DNA of 64,000 nucleotides from Amorphus coralli DSM 19760 (GCF_000374525.1 NZ_KB894570.1:248001-312000), one strand, 5' to 3'. Shown: positions 15,588-24,288, counted from the stretch's first letter. Program-made: numbers and translations. Notes: generated from the letters alone by a model not told the origin.

Positions 15588-18121
15588 TGAGCGCTCCCCA
15601 GACATCCCTGTCACACGTCGACCAGGGCGATCCGGAAGTCCGGAGAGGCCAGGAAGAGCGCCTGTCTGCGGTCTGGGCGACGCCGAAGGGTTGGCGTTAC
15701 TGGACGGCGGTGAACAATTCCGAGGTCGGGCTCTGGTACATCTGCACGGCCTTCGCCTTCATGATGTTCGCGGGCGTCCTGGGCCTCCTGATCCGCGTGC
15801 AGCTGGCCTTTCCCGACAACCAGTTCCTGTCCGCCGAGGCCTACAACCAGACCTTCACGCTGCACGGCACGGCGATGATGTTCCTGTTCGCCGTCCCGAT
15901 CTTCGAGGCGGTGGCAATCATGATCTTGCCGGCGCTGCTCGGCGCCCGGGACCTGCCGTTCCCGAGGCTATCGGCGTTCGGCTACTGGTGCTTCCTGATC
16001 GGCGGCATTTTTGTCTGCGGCTCGATTTTCTTCGATGCCGCGCCACAGGGCGGCTGGTTCATGTATCCGCCGCTGTCCACCAAGCAGGGCGGCATCGGCG
16101 CCGACATCTGGCTTCTCGGCCTGTCGTTCATCGAGGTTGCCTCGATCGCGGCAGCGGTCGAGCTGATCGTGGGCGTCCTGAAATGCCGGCCGCCCGGCAT
16201 GCACATGAACCTGACGCCGCTCTATGGCTGGTACGTGCTGATCGTAGGCGGGATGATCCTGTTCGCATTCCCGCCGCTGATCGCCGGCGACTTCTTGTTC
16301 GAGATGGAGCGGGCCTTCGACTGGCCTTTCTTCGATCCCGAACGTGGCGGCGATCCGCTGCTTTGGCAGCACCTTTTCTGGATTTTCGGCCACCCGGAAG
16401 TCTACATCATCTTCCTGCCGTCCATCGCGCTGCTCGCGATGATCGTCCCGACCTTCGCGCGCCGACCGATCTCGGGCTACTCGTGGATCGTGCTTTCGGC
16501 GATGGGCACCGGCTTCCTGAGCTTCGGGCTCTGGGTCCACCACATGTTCACGACGGGCCTGCCGTCGGTGTCGCTCGGCTTCTTCGCCGCGGCTTCAGAG
16601 GCCGTCGCGATTCCCACCGGCATCCAGATCTTCGTGTTCGTATCGACGCTCCTGATGGGGCGGGTGACGCGCTCTGTCCCGATGCTCTTCGCCATGGGCG
16701 CACTCGCAATTTTCGTCGCGGGTGGCCTGACCGGGGTGATGGTTGCCGTCGCGCCCTTCGATTTCCAGGTGCACGATACCTATTTCGTAGTGGCGCATCT
16801 GCACTACACGCTGTTCGGCGGCATGCTGTTCCCGCTGCTGGCAGGCATCCACTATTACTTCCCCATCGCCACCGGAAAGATGCTGTCGCGCCGTCTCGGC
16901 ATCTGGTCGTTCTGGCTGATGTTTGCCGGCTTCAACATCTGCTTCCTGCCGATGCACCTGACCGGGCTTCTGGGCATGCCGCGCCGGGTGTTCACCTTCC
17001 CCGGCGGTCTCGGCTGGGACTGGCTGAACCTCATCTCGTCCGTTGGTGCGTTCGTCTTCGCGGCGGGCTTCCTCGTGTTCGTCTGGGACGTGGTGCGCCC
17101 GAAGCGCGAGACGGATGCCGCGACCAGGAATCCGTGGAAGGCGGGCACGGTGGAATGGATGCTGGAGATGCCGCCGAAGCCGTGGGGCTCGCGGACCATC
17201 CCCAAGATCGAGAGCCGCTACCCCCTCTGGGACGATCCGGAATTCCTGACCAAGTATGACGAGGGGCGCTTCTATCTGTCGGATGCGGAGGAGGGGAAGC
17301 GCGAAACCATCATCACCTCGGTGCTGGACGCCCAACCGATCCAGTGCCTGCGCGTGAGTGGTCCGGCGGTCATCACCATGATCGCCGCCGGGATGCTCGG
17401 CGCATCCTTCATCTTCGCCACCTTCCACTGGTGGTGGCTGACCATCATCGCTACGCTGGGCGCAATGGCGGCGATCATTTTCTGGCTCTGGACGGGCACT
17501 GCCCAGCATCCGGAGAAAGCAGAAAAGGACATCGGCCTGGGGTCCTTGGTGCCGCTCTACATCTCCGGGCCGAAATCCACCGGCTGGTGGGCCATGTTCA
17601 TCACCATGACCGGAGACCTGACCGCCTTTCTCGGCGTGGTGTTCGGCTACTTCTTCTTCTGGACGGTGCACGAGCAGTTTCCGCCGGGCGGGACCACAGC
17701 GCCGGGCTGGCAGTGGCCGCTGGTTGCTGGCGTGCTGCTTCTGGCCGCTTGGGCCGCGACATGGGGCGCACGCGTGGTCAACGGCCGGGGCAGGGTGGGG
17801 CTGGCGCGGCTGCTGCTGGTTGCCGGGCCGGTTGCAGCGGCGGCTGGGATCGCGGCGCTGGTTGCTGGACCGTGGTTTTCGGGCCTCGATCCCACCGAAC
17901 ATGCTTACCCGGCCATCGTCTGGGCGCTGGTCCTGTGGACGGCACTGCACATCGCCGTGGGCATCGTGATGCAGGTCTACTGCCTGGCGCGCAGCGTCGT
18001 CGGCCACATGACGCCAGTCTATGACACCGACATCTGGAACGTGGCGCTCTACTGGCACTTTATGGCCTTCACGGCACTGGTCACCACCCTCGTGATCGGA
18101 GGCTTTCCGTACGTCTCATGA
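15587..18121 (+). CDS. ctaD: Cytochrome c oxidase subunit I-III fusion
   Basis: 844-aa catalytic subunit with subunit III fused at the C-terminus (about residues 620-844). Haem a and a3 ligands are present (His93, His396, His404, His406 in VHDTYFVVAHLHY). The CuB ligands His269, His318 and His319 and the cross-linked Tyr273 (HPEVY) are intact, and Glu271 marks an A1-type D-channel. Two proton-path features deviate. The K-channel Lys of the IPTGIK motif is Gln347 (IPTGIQIF), and the Asn pair after D-channel Asp122 is Ser-Ala (FPRLSA). ATG 15587 overlaps the coxB stop (TGATG); the longer upstream frame is a coxB shadow. The enzyme reduces oxygen to water. Confidence 0.94.
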   Translation: MSAPQTSLSHVDQGDPEVRRGQEERLSAVWATPKGWRYWTAVNNSEVGLWYICTAFAFMMFAGVLGLLIRVQLAFPDNQFLSAEAYNQTFTLHGTAMMFLFAVPIFEAVAIMILPALLGARDLPFPRLSAFGYWCFLIGGIFVCGSIFFDAAPQGGWFMYPPLSTKQGGIGADIWLLGLSFIEVASIAAAVELIVGVLKCRPPGMHMNLTPLYGWYVLIVGGMILFAFPPLIAGDFLFEMERAFDWPFFDPERGGDPLLWQHLFWIFGHPEVYIIFLPSIALLAMIVPTFARRPISGYSWIVLSAMGTGFLSFGLWVHHMFTTGLPSVSLGFFAAASEAVAIPTGIQIFVFVSTLLMGRVTRSVPMLFAMGALAIFVAGGLTGVMVAVAPFDFQVHDTYFVVAHLHYTLFGGMLFPLLAGIHYYFPIATGKMLSRRLGIWSFWLMFAGFNICFLPMHLTGLLGMPRRVFTFPGGLGWDWLNLISSVGAFVFAAGFLVFVWDVVRPKRETDAATRNPWKAGTVEWMLEMPPKPWGSRTIPKIESRYPLWDDPEFLTKYDEGRFYLSDAEEGKRETIITSVLDAQPIQCLRVSGPAVITMIAAGMLGASFIFATFHWWWLTIIATLGAMAAIIFWLWTGTAQHPEKAEKDIGLGSLVPLYISGPKSTGWWAMFITMTGDLTAFLGVVFGYFFFWTVHEQFPPGGTTAPGWQWPLVAGVLLLAAWAATWGARVVNGRGRVGLARLLLVAGPVAAAAGIAALVAGPWFSGLDPTEHAYPAIVWALVLWTALHIAVGIVMQVYCLARSVVGHMTPVYDTDIWNVALYWHFMAFTALVTTLVIGGFPYVS

Positions 18122-18519
18122 GCACCGACAAGGGACAGGTCGAACGCGCAACGGGAGAGGGAACGGACCTCTGGCGTCTCATCACGGCGCCGACGATCTG
18201 GGCCGTGCATTTTCTCGTCTGCTACGTCGGTGCCGCCATCTACTGCGAGAAGGCCGGGCGGGCATCAGCGCTCCTGCCTGTTACCTGGTTCGTCGCAGCG
18301 ACGACGGCCGTGGCGCTGCTCGGACTCGGCCTGGTCTTCCTCTCGCTCTGGCGGGTGCGGGGGTTCTCGGTCGTCGGCGGCGACCTGAACTATCTCGGCA
18401 ACACGCCGGAAGAGCGGCATCGCTTTCTCTCCCACGTCTCGATGATGCTGTGCGTGCTGTCCGCGATCGGCGTTGTTTTCGTGGCAATGCCGGCCTTCAT
18501 GCTGGGGACGTGCCGATGA
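18118..18519 (+). CDS. Small membrane protein of the cox operon
   Basis: 133-aa protein with three hydrophobic segments (about residues 25-43, 57-80 and 105-130) and a soluble link LNYLGNTPEERHRFLSHV between the second and third. I do not recognise a named family with certainty. Its place between subunit I-III and CtaG, with 4-nt overlaps on both sides (ATGA), marks it as an accessory subunit or assembly protein of this oxidase. It lacks haem or copper motifs. Cys43 in AAIYCEKAG and Cys132 near the end are its notable cysteines besides Cys32 and one in the last helix. Confidence 0.75.
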   Translation: MSTDKGQVERATGEGTDLWRLITAPTIWAVHFLVCYVGAAIYCEKAGRASALLPVTWFVAATTAVALLGLGLVFLSLWRVRGFSVVGGDLNYLGNTPEERHRFLSHVSMMLCVLSAIGVVFVAMPAFMLGTCR

Positions 18520-19163
18520 TGTGCGATCCCCGCCTCGTTGCAGGAGTGGCCGTGCTGGCCTTCGGCTGGTTCGGGCCGTTGCCGGGAATGGTTGAGCATA
18601 GCTTCGCCGCGCACATGCTTTTGCATATGCTGGTCGTTGCGATCGCCGCTCCGCTGATTGCCGCTGCGTTGGCGCGCTCCCTGCGCGGTCGCGCCGTTGC
18701 GGACGCGATCCTGCCGCTGGCGCTGATTGCGAGCCTGCTCGACCTGTTCGTGATCTGGGCCTGGCATCTGCCGGCGTTGCACGAGGCGACGCGCACAGAT
18801 GGCCGGATCTTCGCGCTAGAGCAGGCGATGTTCCTGGCGGTGGCGGTGTTCGTCTGGGTCACGGCGCTGACGGCGCCGGCGCGCTCGGAGCAGGCGGCGG
18901 CATTGGCGGGGGCCGGTGCGCTGTTCTTCACCTCAATGCACATGACGCTGCTCGGCGTTCTTCTTGCTCTCGCGCAGACGCCGATCTGCCGCGACGGAAC
19001 CGGCGGGGCGCCACTCTATGGCCTGTCGCTGCTCGAGGACCAGCAGATCGGCGGGCTCCTGATGCTGGGGATCGGCGGCGCGGTTTACCTGATCGGCGGC
19101 CTTGTGCTGGTCGCCAGGGTGCTGCGTCTTCCGCGTCAGGCAGCAGAACAGGTGCGGCCGTGA
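18516..19163 (+). CDS. ctaG: caa3-type cytochrome oxidase assembly factor CtaG
   Basis: 215-aa polytopic membrane protein of the caa3_CtaG family (distinct from Cox11-type CtaG). Family-like His-rich membrane motifs are visible: VEHSFAAHMLLHMLVV, VIWAWHLPALHEATRTDG and FFTSMHMTLLGVLLALAQTPIC, ending with LLEDQQIGGLLMLGIGG. It is thought to help insert copper or assemble caa3 oxidases. The ATGATG start at 18516 overlaps the upstream stop by four bases; a longer frame back to 18450 overlaps that gene and is not needed. Its presence supports a caa3 oxidase type. Confidence 0.87.
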   Translation: MMCDPRLVAGVAVLAFGWFGPLPGMVEHSFAAHMLLHMLVVAIAAPLIAAALARSLRGRAVADAILPLALIASLLDLFVIWAWHLPALHEATRTDGRIFALEQAMFLAVAVFVWVTALTAPARSEQAAALAGAGALFFTSMHMTLLGVLLALAQTPICRDGTGGAPLYGLSLLEDQQIGGLLMLGIGGAVYLIGGLVLVARVLRLPRQAAEQVRP

Positions 19164-20305
19164 GCATCCGGCTTCGCCATCTCCTTTACCTGTCGCTCGG
19201 AGCGGCCGGCGCCGTGGTCGCGGTTCTCTGGCTCGGTCTCATCCAGATTTCGGCGAGCAGCGGGCACTGGGGCGTCACGGACTGGGTTCTTCACAGCGTG
19301 ATGCGTCAGTCGGTCAAATTCCATGCGCCGGCCAAGGAGCCTCCGCCGCTGGACGATCCGGCACTCGTTCGCCGCGGCGCCGGTCACTACGAGAGCGGCT
19401 GTGCGGCCTGCCATGGCAGCCCGGCCCGCCCGCGCGGCGCGGTGGTCATGCAGATGACGCCGCATCCGCCCGATCTCGCCGACCGCATCGACGACTGGCG
19501 GCCTGCGGAACTGTTCTGGATCGTCAAGCACGGGGTGAAGTTTACCGGGATGCCGGCCTGGCCCACCCAGGCGCGGGACGATGAGGTGTGGGCGATGGTC
19601 GCCTTCCTTCAGGCGATGCCGGAGATGAATGCCCGGGACTATCGGCAACTGGCGTTTGGTCCGGAAGAGGGGGAGGGCGACGCGGCCGACCTGTCGACGT
19701 CGGTGCGTCCGGCCGAGGCCGATTGTATCCGGTGTCATGGCACTGACGGGCTCGGCGAGGCGAACGGTGCCTTTCCGCGTCTCGATATCCAGCCGGAGCC
19801 GGTGCTTTACGCGGCGCTGAAAGCCTATGCAGACGGACACCGGGCCAGCGGCATCATGCAGTCCGCAGCATCCGGTCTGGTGGAAGCCGACCTGAGAGAG
19901 CTGGCCGCTTTCTACACGAAGGTTGTGCCGCTTGCCGGAGCGTCAGTCGCCGCCGATACCGTCGACGGTGACCTGCTGGCTCGCGGGGAGGCGATCGCGA
20001 CGCATGGCATTCCCCGCCGCGACGTGGCGGCCTGCGACGGCTGCCATGGCGCGGAGGCTGCGGCTCGGCAGCCGGATTTCCCGCGCATCGCCGGCCAGTA
20101 TCCCGGCTATCTGAGGAATCAGCTTGCCCTGTTCGCCGACGAGGAGGTCGAGCGTGGGGGCGGCCGGTTCAAGGACCTTATGACGCTCTCCGCGCACACG
20201 CTGGAGCCCGACGAAATCGAGGCGGTGGCTCTGTGGTACGCGTCGCGCGAACCGCTCGGCTACAGGCGGGGGGAAGAGGCAGGGGCGGTGCGGCCGGAAG
20301 AGTGA
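19160..20305 (+). CDS. Membrane-anchored tri-haem cytochrome c
   Basis: 381-aa protein with an N-terminal membrane anchor (about residues 8-30) and three c-type haem sites: CAACH (81-85), CIRCH (190-194) and CDGCH (293-297). The first third is a single cytochrome c module with GMPAWP as a possible Met-ligand loop; the rest resembles a di-haem cytochrome of the c4/c553 type. It starts with GTG at 19160, overlapping the ctaG stop by four bases, and is the last gene of the operon. It probably carries electrons from a bc1 complex or other donor to the oxidase; this role is inferred from position. Confidence 0.88.
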   Translation: MSIRLRHLLYLSLGAAGAVVAVLWLGLIQISASSGHWGVTDWVLHSVMRQSVKFHAPAKEPPPLDDPALVRRGAGHYESGCAACHGSPARPRGAVVMQMTPHPPDLADRIDDWRPAELFWIVKHGVKFTGMPAWPTQARDDEVWAMVAFLQAMPEMNARDYRQLAFGPEEGEGDAADLSTSVRPAEADCIRCHGTDGLGEANGAFPRLDIQPEPVLYAALKAYADGHRASGIMQSAASGLVEADLRELAAFYTKVVPLAGASVAADTVDGDLLARGEAIATHGIPRRDVAACDGCHGAEAAARQPDFPRIAGQYPGYLRNQLALFADEEVERGGGRFKDLMTLSAHTLEPDEIEAVALWYASREPLGYRRGEEAGAVRPEE

Positions 20306-20327
20306 TCCCGACCGCACCGGCGAACGA

Positions 20328-21098
20328 CTATTTGTTCGCGGAGACCACCGCGAAGAAGGCGCCCTGCGGATCGAGGCCTTGGGAAATCCACATGCCGCCG
20401 GGGACCTCCATCGTCGGGGTCATGATCTGGCCCCCGGCTCCGGTGGCGCGGGCCATGGCGGCGTCCGCTGAATCCACAATGAAATAGCAGCTCCAGGCCG
20501 GGTTCGGCATTTCGGCCGGTTGCTTCATCATGCCGCCGAAAGCAATGCCGTTCTTTCCGAACAGCTGATAGACGCCCATCGGACCCATATCCATCGCGTC
20601 GAGTTTCTCCCAGCCGAAGTGCCTGGAATAGAAATCGAATCCGGCATCGAGGTCTTCGGTGTACAGCTCGTGCCAGCCAATAGTTCCAGGCGTGTCTTTC
20701 GCCGGGGCCTCCGGCGGCTCGCCGTCGCCGTGAAACAGGCAGACGACGGCACCCTGCGGGTCGCCGATGACGGCAAAGCGGCCGATGCCCGGAATGTCCT
20801 CCGGAGCGTGATGAATCGCGGCGCCGTCCTGCGCCATCCGCTCCGCCATCTCGTCGATGTCGTCGACCGCGACGTAGACGAGCCAGCCGGGCCGGCCACC
20901 CGACTCGACGACCTCGTCGGGCAGCTTCATCAGGCCGGCGACCGGCGCTTCGCCGACCTTGAAGAGAACATAGGTCATGCCTGGCATGCCGGCGTCGGCG
21001 GCAGTCCAGCCGATGGTCTGCGTATAGAAGCTCTCGGCCGCCTGCTGGTCGGAAGTCATCAACTCGTACCAGCAGAAGTCACCCTGGGACATCGGCAT
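20328..21098 (-). CDS. Two-domain VOC (glyoxalase/bleomycin-resistance fold) protein
   Basis: 256-aa protein with two VOC repeats, roughly residues 8-125 (FCWYELMTSDQQAAESFYTQTIGW) and 138-255 (TIGWHELYTEDLDAGFDFYSRHFGW). This duplicated form is common in bacteria as a putative hydroxylase or metal-dependent lyase. No specific reaction can be assigned. ATG 21098 has AAGGAG eight bases upstream. It is the last of four same-strand genes with the DUF1579, VOC and DUF899 genes, separated from DUF1579 by 54 nt, and may share their MarR control. Confidence 0.85.
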   Translation of the reverse strand: MPMSQGDFCWYELMTSDQQAAESFYTQTIGWTAADAGMPGMTYVLFKVGEAPVAGLMKLPDEVVESGGRPGWLVYVAVDDIDEMAERMAQDGAAIHHAPEDIPGIGRFAVIGDPQGAVVCLFHGDGEPPEAPAKDTPGTIGWHELYTEDLDAGFDFYSRHFGWEKLDAMDMGPMGVYQLFGKNGIAFGGMMKQPAEMPNPAWSCYFIVDSADAAMARATGAGGQIMTPTMEVPGGMWISQGLDPQGAFFAVVSANK

Positions 21099-21152
21099 TC
21101 AACGGTCTCCTTGAAAAGAGGCAGTCCGGTCAGTGGATTGGGATTCACGGGT

Positions 21153-21620
21153 TCAGACGCGCCGGTAGCGGGCCGTCATGATCTCCGTCCAGGTACCGTC
21201 CTCGGCCTCCATGTAGGAGACGAAGGTGCGGGTATTCTCGTCGATGACCGTCATGATCTCGCGGTAGCTCGCGGATTCCGACGGCTCGGCGAAGTCCGGC
21301 CCCTCGCAATCGAGGGTGAGCGCGTTGGCAGCCGGGTCCAGCGTGCCTTCGTAGACGAACATGTACGGCATCATCGAGCCGACCCAACTGCCGGTGAAGC
21401 CGCCGAGGCGCGCGTCGTAGCCGATGGTGAGCAGGCTGGTTGCCGTACCTCCGCCAGGCATTTCGCCGGTGCCCTCGGCAACGATCCAGAAACCGCCGAG
21501 CGATCGCACGGTTTCCCGACCCGGCGGCATGTCTCCACAGCCTGGCGCGGAGGCGGTGAACTCCCACTCGCCGACGAGTTGCTTCAACCAGGTGTTCTCG
21601 GTGCGCGGCTCGAAGTTCAT
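21153..21620 (-). CDS. DUF1579 family protein
   Basis: 155-aa soluble protein. The sequence LKQLVGEWEFTASAPG ... GFWIVAEGTGEMPGG ... TIGYDARLGGFTGSWVGSMMPYMFVYEGTLD is characteristic of DUF1579, a beta-barrel family of unknown function. The start MNFEPRTENTW at 21620 overlaps the stop of the upstream VOC gene by four bases (ATGA); the longer frame into that gene is a shadow. VOC, DUF1579 and DUF899 genes often cluster as stress- or detoxification-related operons, but no reaction is known here. Confidence 0.82.
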   Translation of the reverse strand: MNFEPRTENTWLKQLVGEWEFTASAPGCGDMPPGRETVRSLGGFWIVAEGTGEMPGGGTATSLLTIGYDARLGGFTGSWVGSMMPYMFVYEGTLDPAANALTLDCEGPDFAEPSESASYREIMTVIDENTRTFVSYMEAEDGTWTEIMTARYRRV

Positions 21621-22006
21621 GTAGACCTCTGCGAAGTGGTCGGCCAGGCCGACGGGTTGATCTCGATGGTCATGGATTGCGCGAAAACAACGCGGTTGCC
21701 GTCCGGATCGCGGATGACCGCGCCGCGGGTGACGGCACCGTCGAAGGACCATTCGATGGCGTGACCGGTCTCCTGGAGGGTCTCGCGGAGGGCCCCTATG
21801 TCGTCCACCACAAGGGTGACGGAGGCCTGGCCGGCTCTACCCGGGTCGGCGAAGACCTGAACCCAGCCGCCGCCGGCAAACCGCCTCTCGACGAGCCCTT
21901 CCATTGGGGCGGCATCGCGCGCGCGGCCAAAGAGCGTGGCGTACCAGCGCTCGGAGGCCTCAAGATCGTGCACGGCGACGCCGGCCAGGACGTTGCTGAT
22001 CTGCAT
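21617..22006 (-). CDS. Single-domain VOC family protein
   Basis: 129-aa VOC-fold protein (MQISNVLAGVAVHDLEASERWYATLFG ... AVIRDPDGNRVVFAQ). Family members bind a metal and act as lyases, isomerases, dioxygenases or drug-binding resistance proteins; substrate is unknown. ATG 22006 begins the conserved first strand; the 20-codon extension in frame starts inside the DUF899 gene and is rejected. It lies 7 nt after DUF899 and overlaps DUF1579 by four bases, so the three genes form one operon. Confidence 0.8.
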   Translation of the reverse strand: MQISNVLAGVAVHDLEASERWYATLFGRARDAAPMEGLVERRFAGGGWVQVFADPGRAGQASVTLVVDDIGALRETLQETGHAIEWSFDGAVTRGAVIRDPDGNRVVFAQSMTIEINPSAWPTTSQRST

Positions 22007-22013
22007 GACAGGG

Positions 22014-22754
22014 CTAAACCGCGCCCGCGTGACAGCTGACTGTCGGACCTGCGCCATACTCGTCATGCCGGCGAACGAAATCCATCGTCGTGCCTTCGTT
22101 GCGGCCTTTTGGGGCGCGGTCGAGGATCATCAGCGTTCCGATGAGTTCCTCAGGACCCCGGGCATAACTTGAGTAGGTGTGAAAGACGCTACCGTCTTCG
22201 TCGCGGTAGAACGCGCTCAGGCCCGGCAACTCGGCGGACGCGCGCTCGCTCGGCGTGTGCCGGAAATTGTAGAAGACTGCTCCGCTGGCCAGTTCGTCTT
22301 CGGTGAAGGACACCGCGAAATCGCGGTTGAACGGGCTGGCGAAGGAAGACACCCAGGGAAAGCGCCAGCCCATGCGACTTCGGTAGGCCTCGATCTCGAC
22401 GAGCGGGGCGCGGGACACAACAACCATCGTCACGTCGTGATTGTTGAGGTGGGGCAGGGCGCCATCGAAGTGATCGGCGAGAAAGGAGCACCCGGGGCAT
22501 CCCGCTTCCCAGCCCGGCGCGAGCATGAAGTGATAGACGATCAGCTGGCTGCGGCCGGCGAACAGGTCGCCCAGGGTTTGCTGCCCTTCTGGCGTGTCGA
22601 AAAGGTAGCTGGTCTCGATCCGCACCCACGGCAGGGCTCTGCGCGCGGCGTTCACCTCGTCGCGGATCCGCGTTTCCGCTTTCTCCTTCTTGAGGAGTTC
22701 GCGGCGCGCTTCGAGCCAGTCCTCTCGCGAGACAACATTCTGACGGGGATCCAT
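22014..22754 (-). CDS. DUF899 thioredoxin-fold protein
   Basis: 246-aa member of DUF899, a thioredoxin/AhpC-like family. The fold shows LIVYHFMLAPGWEAGCPGCSFLADHFDGALPHL, with a CPGCS pair at the position of a redox active site, and GWRFPWVSSFASPFNRDF further on. A C-terminal stretch has the typical HTYSSYARGPEELIG. ATG 22754 has GGGAGG nine bases upstream; the longer frame crosses the MarR promoter and is rejected. It is the first gene of a VOC/DUF1579 operon divergent from marR. A peroxide- or thiol-related function is likely but unproven. Confidence 0.83.
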   Translation of the reverse strand: MDPRQNVVSREDWLEARRELLKKEKAETRIRDEVNAARRALPWVRIETSYLFDTPEGQQTLGDLFAGRSQLIVYHFMLAPGWEAGCPGCSFLADHFDGALPHLNNHDVTMVVVSRAPLVEIEAYRSRMGWRFPWVSSFASPFNRDFAVSFTEDELASGAVFYNFRHTPSERASAELPGLSAFYRDEDGSVFHTYSSYARGPEELIGTLMILDRAPKGRNEGTTMDFVRRHDEYGAGPTVSCHAGAV

Positions 22755-22788
22755 GACCGCACGCCTCCCTCTGTTCGCGCGTTCACCT

Positions 22789-22816
22789 TTGCTAAAAGAA
22801 TTGATATCAATATAAT
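22789..22816 (+). promoter_or_regulatory. marR promoter with internal palindromic operator; leaderless start
   Basis: A perfect TATAAT -10 box (22811-22816) has TTGCTA (22789-22794, four of six matches to the -35 consensus) 16 nt upstream. The 12-bp palindrome ATTGATATCAAT (22800-22811) fills the spacer and touches the -10. The expected +1 falls on or beside the A of the marR ATG at 22823, so the mRNA would be leaderless. The palindrome is a typical MarR half-site pair and also lies upstream of the divergent DUF899 operon. Confidence 0.62.
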
Positions 22817-22822
22817 TGTGCC

Positions 22823-23290
22823 ATGTCAAAGGTTGACCACGTTCCCTTTTCCACAACCATTCATGTGCGCGACACATGCCTGTGTCTGCACGCGCAGCGC
22901 GCCGCGCGGGCGTTGGCGCGGCGCTTCGACGAGGAGCTCAAGCCATACGGCCTGACCAACGGTCAGTTCTCGCTGCTGATGGCCCTCAATCGGCCGGAGC
23001 CACCCCCCATGGGACCGGTCGCCGAGGTGCTTGCCATGGACCAGACCACCTTGACTGCGGCACTGAAGCCACTGGAGAGGCGGGGACTGGTCGAGCGCAA
23101 GTCACATCCGAAGGACAGGCGCATGCGGCTCCTGGCCCTCACTCCTGAAGGCATTCGGACGCTGGCGGCGGCCGTTCCCGTATGGCGCCGGGTGCACGGC
23201 GAGATCGAACGCTCGCTGTCCGATCCCGAAACCCTCCGGAGCGACCTCCGCGCGCTTTCCTTCGGTCCGCCGGATGCGGGCCCTGTCTGA
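22823..23290 (+). CDS. MarR-family transcriptional regulator
   Basis: 155-aa winged-helix regulator. The recognition-helix region is PVAEVLAMDQTTLTAALKPLERRGLVERK and the wing is HPKDRRMRLLALTPEG, both standard for MarR. Cys19 and Cys21 near the N-terminus (RDTCLCLHAQRA) could sense oxidants, though this is only a possibility. It is divergent from the DUF899-VOC-DUF1579 operon, which it most likely represses together with itself through the 12-bp palindrome just upstream. No ribosome site precedes the ATG, consistent with a leaderless transcript. Confidence 0.88.
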   Translation: MSKVDHVPFSTTIHVRDTCLCLHAQRAARALARRFDEELKPYGLTNGQFSLLMALNRPEPPPMGPVAEVLAMDQTTLTAALKPLERRGLVERKSHPKDRRMRLLALTPEGIRTLAAAVPVWRRVHGEIERSLSDPETLRSDLRALSFGPPDAGPV

Positions 23291-23391
23291 GCGGAAGCGG
23301 CGGTTCGAGCCTCGCTGACTGTCATCCTCCCGTTGGCTTCAACAGCTAAAGTACCGCGTTTGAGCGAGAGCGATCGGGCGGTGCACGGTGA

Positions 23392-24288
23392 ATGAAAGCA
23401 ACAATTAGCCAGCTCAGGGTTTTGGAGGCCGTTGCGCGAACCGGAAGCTTCTCCCGGGCCGCCGCCGATCTCGGCATCACCCAGCCCTCAGTCTCAACCC
23501 AGCTTCGTGCGATCGAGGCGCAAAGCCGGCTAAGGCTTCTCTCGCGCGACGGACATACGATCAGGGTCACGCACTTCGGCGACACGGTGCTGCCTAAGGT
23601 GCGGGCGCTCCTGACCATCATGGACGAGATCGAAGGGCTGTTGGAGAACGAGCAGAACCTTCGGACCGGTCTTCTTCGCCTCGGCTACTCGACCGACCAG
23701 TTCGCCATGCCGGTGATCTCGCGCTTCATGCGGGTGTTCCCGGGCGTGAAGCTGGAAACGCGGTGCATGGCTTCCATGGATGTGGTGGAGCTGCTCAAGA
23801 AGGGCCAGATCGATGCAGCCTTCGTGACAGCCAAGACGGCTCCTGCGGATCTGAGCGCCGAGCGCCTGCGAACCGATCCGATTGTGCTGATGCTTCCCGC
23901 AAATCATTCACTTGCGGGCCGACAGTCCGTCGGCTGGGGCGACCTGGCCCAGCATACGATCCTGTGCCGGGAGACCACCTCGGGCACCCGCATTGTTTTC
24001 GACGAGGCGGCGCGCCGTTCCGATGTGAACCTGAAGCCGATCGTGACGCTGGGCTCGTGGGAGTCCATGCGCGCCGGCGTCATTGCCGGAATGGGCATCG
24101 GAGTGGCGCTGCTTGGCGAGGTGGATCCTGGCGACAGGGTGTGCACCGTACGCATCGATGATTCCGACCTGTGGGCTTCGCACTATCTTGTCTGCTCGCC
24201 GCCGATGCGGGAAGCGGCCGCAATTGAAGGGCTTTTCGGCATCGCCGCGGAATTTCGTGACGCCGCGATGACAAGAGAATTAATATAG
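23392..24288 (+). CDS. LysR-type regulator of the phosphonate locus
   Basis: 298-aa LysR-type protein with an N-terminal helix-turn-helix (ISQLRVLEAVARTGSFSRAAADLGITQPSVSTQLRAIE) and a periplasmic-binding-like sensor domain (about residues 90-290). The N-terminal pattern matches LysR proteins found beside phnX genes (2-aminoethylphosphonate catabolism). It sits directly upstream of, and on the same strand as, the ABC transporter and phosphonate genes, so it is probably their activator. A T-N11-A dyad straddles its own stop codon. The effector is likely a phosphonate; this is inferred from context. Confidence 0.85.
   Translation: MKATISQLRVLEAVARTGSFSRAAADLGITQPSVSTQLRAIEAQSRLRLLSRDGHTIRVTHFGDTVLPKVRALLTIMDEIEGLLENEQNLRTGLLRLGYSTDQFAMPVISRFMRVFPGVKLETRCMASMDVVELLKKGQIDAAFVTAKTAPADLSAERLRTDPIVLMLPANHSLAGRQSVGWGDLAQHTILCRETTSGTRIVFDEAARRSDVNLKPIVTLGSWESMRAGVIAGMGIGVALLGEVDPGDRVCTVRIDDSDLWASHYLVCSPPMREAAAIEGLFGIAAEFRDAAMTRELI

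Noticed and set aside
16595-18058. 487-codon minus-strand ORF inside the oxidase gene
   Set aside because: Antisense shadow of the subunit I-III fusion; the product is His/Arg/Glu-rich and resembles no protein, a usual result in GC-rich DNA.
23319-23325. A single CTGTCAT upstream of the phosphonate-locus lysR
   Set aside because: The required second half-site 11 bp away is absent on either side.
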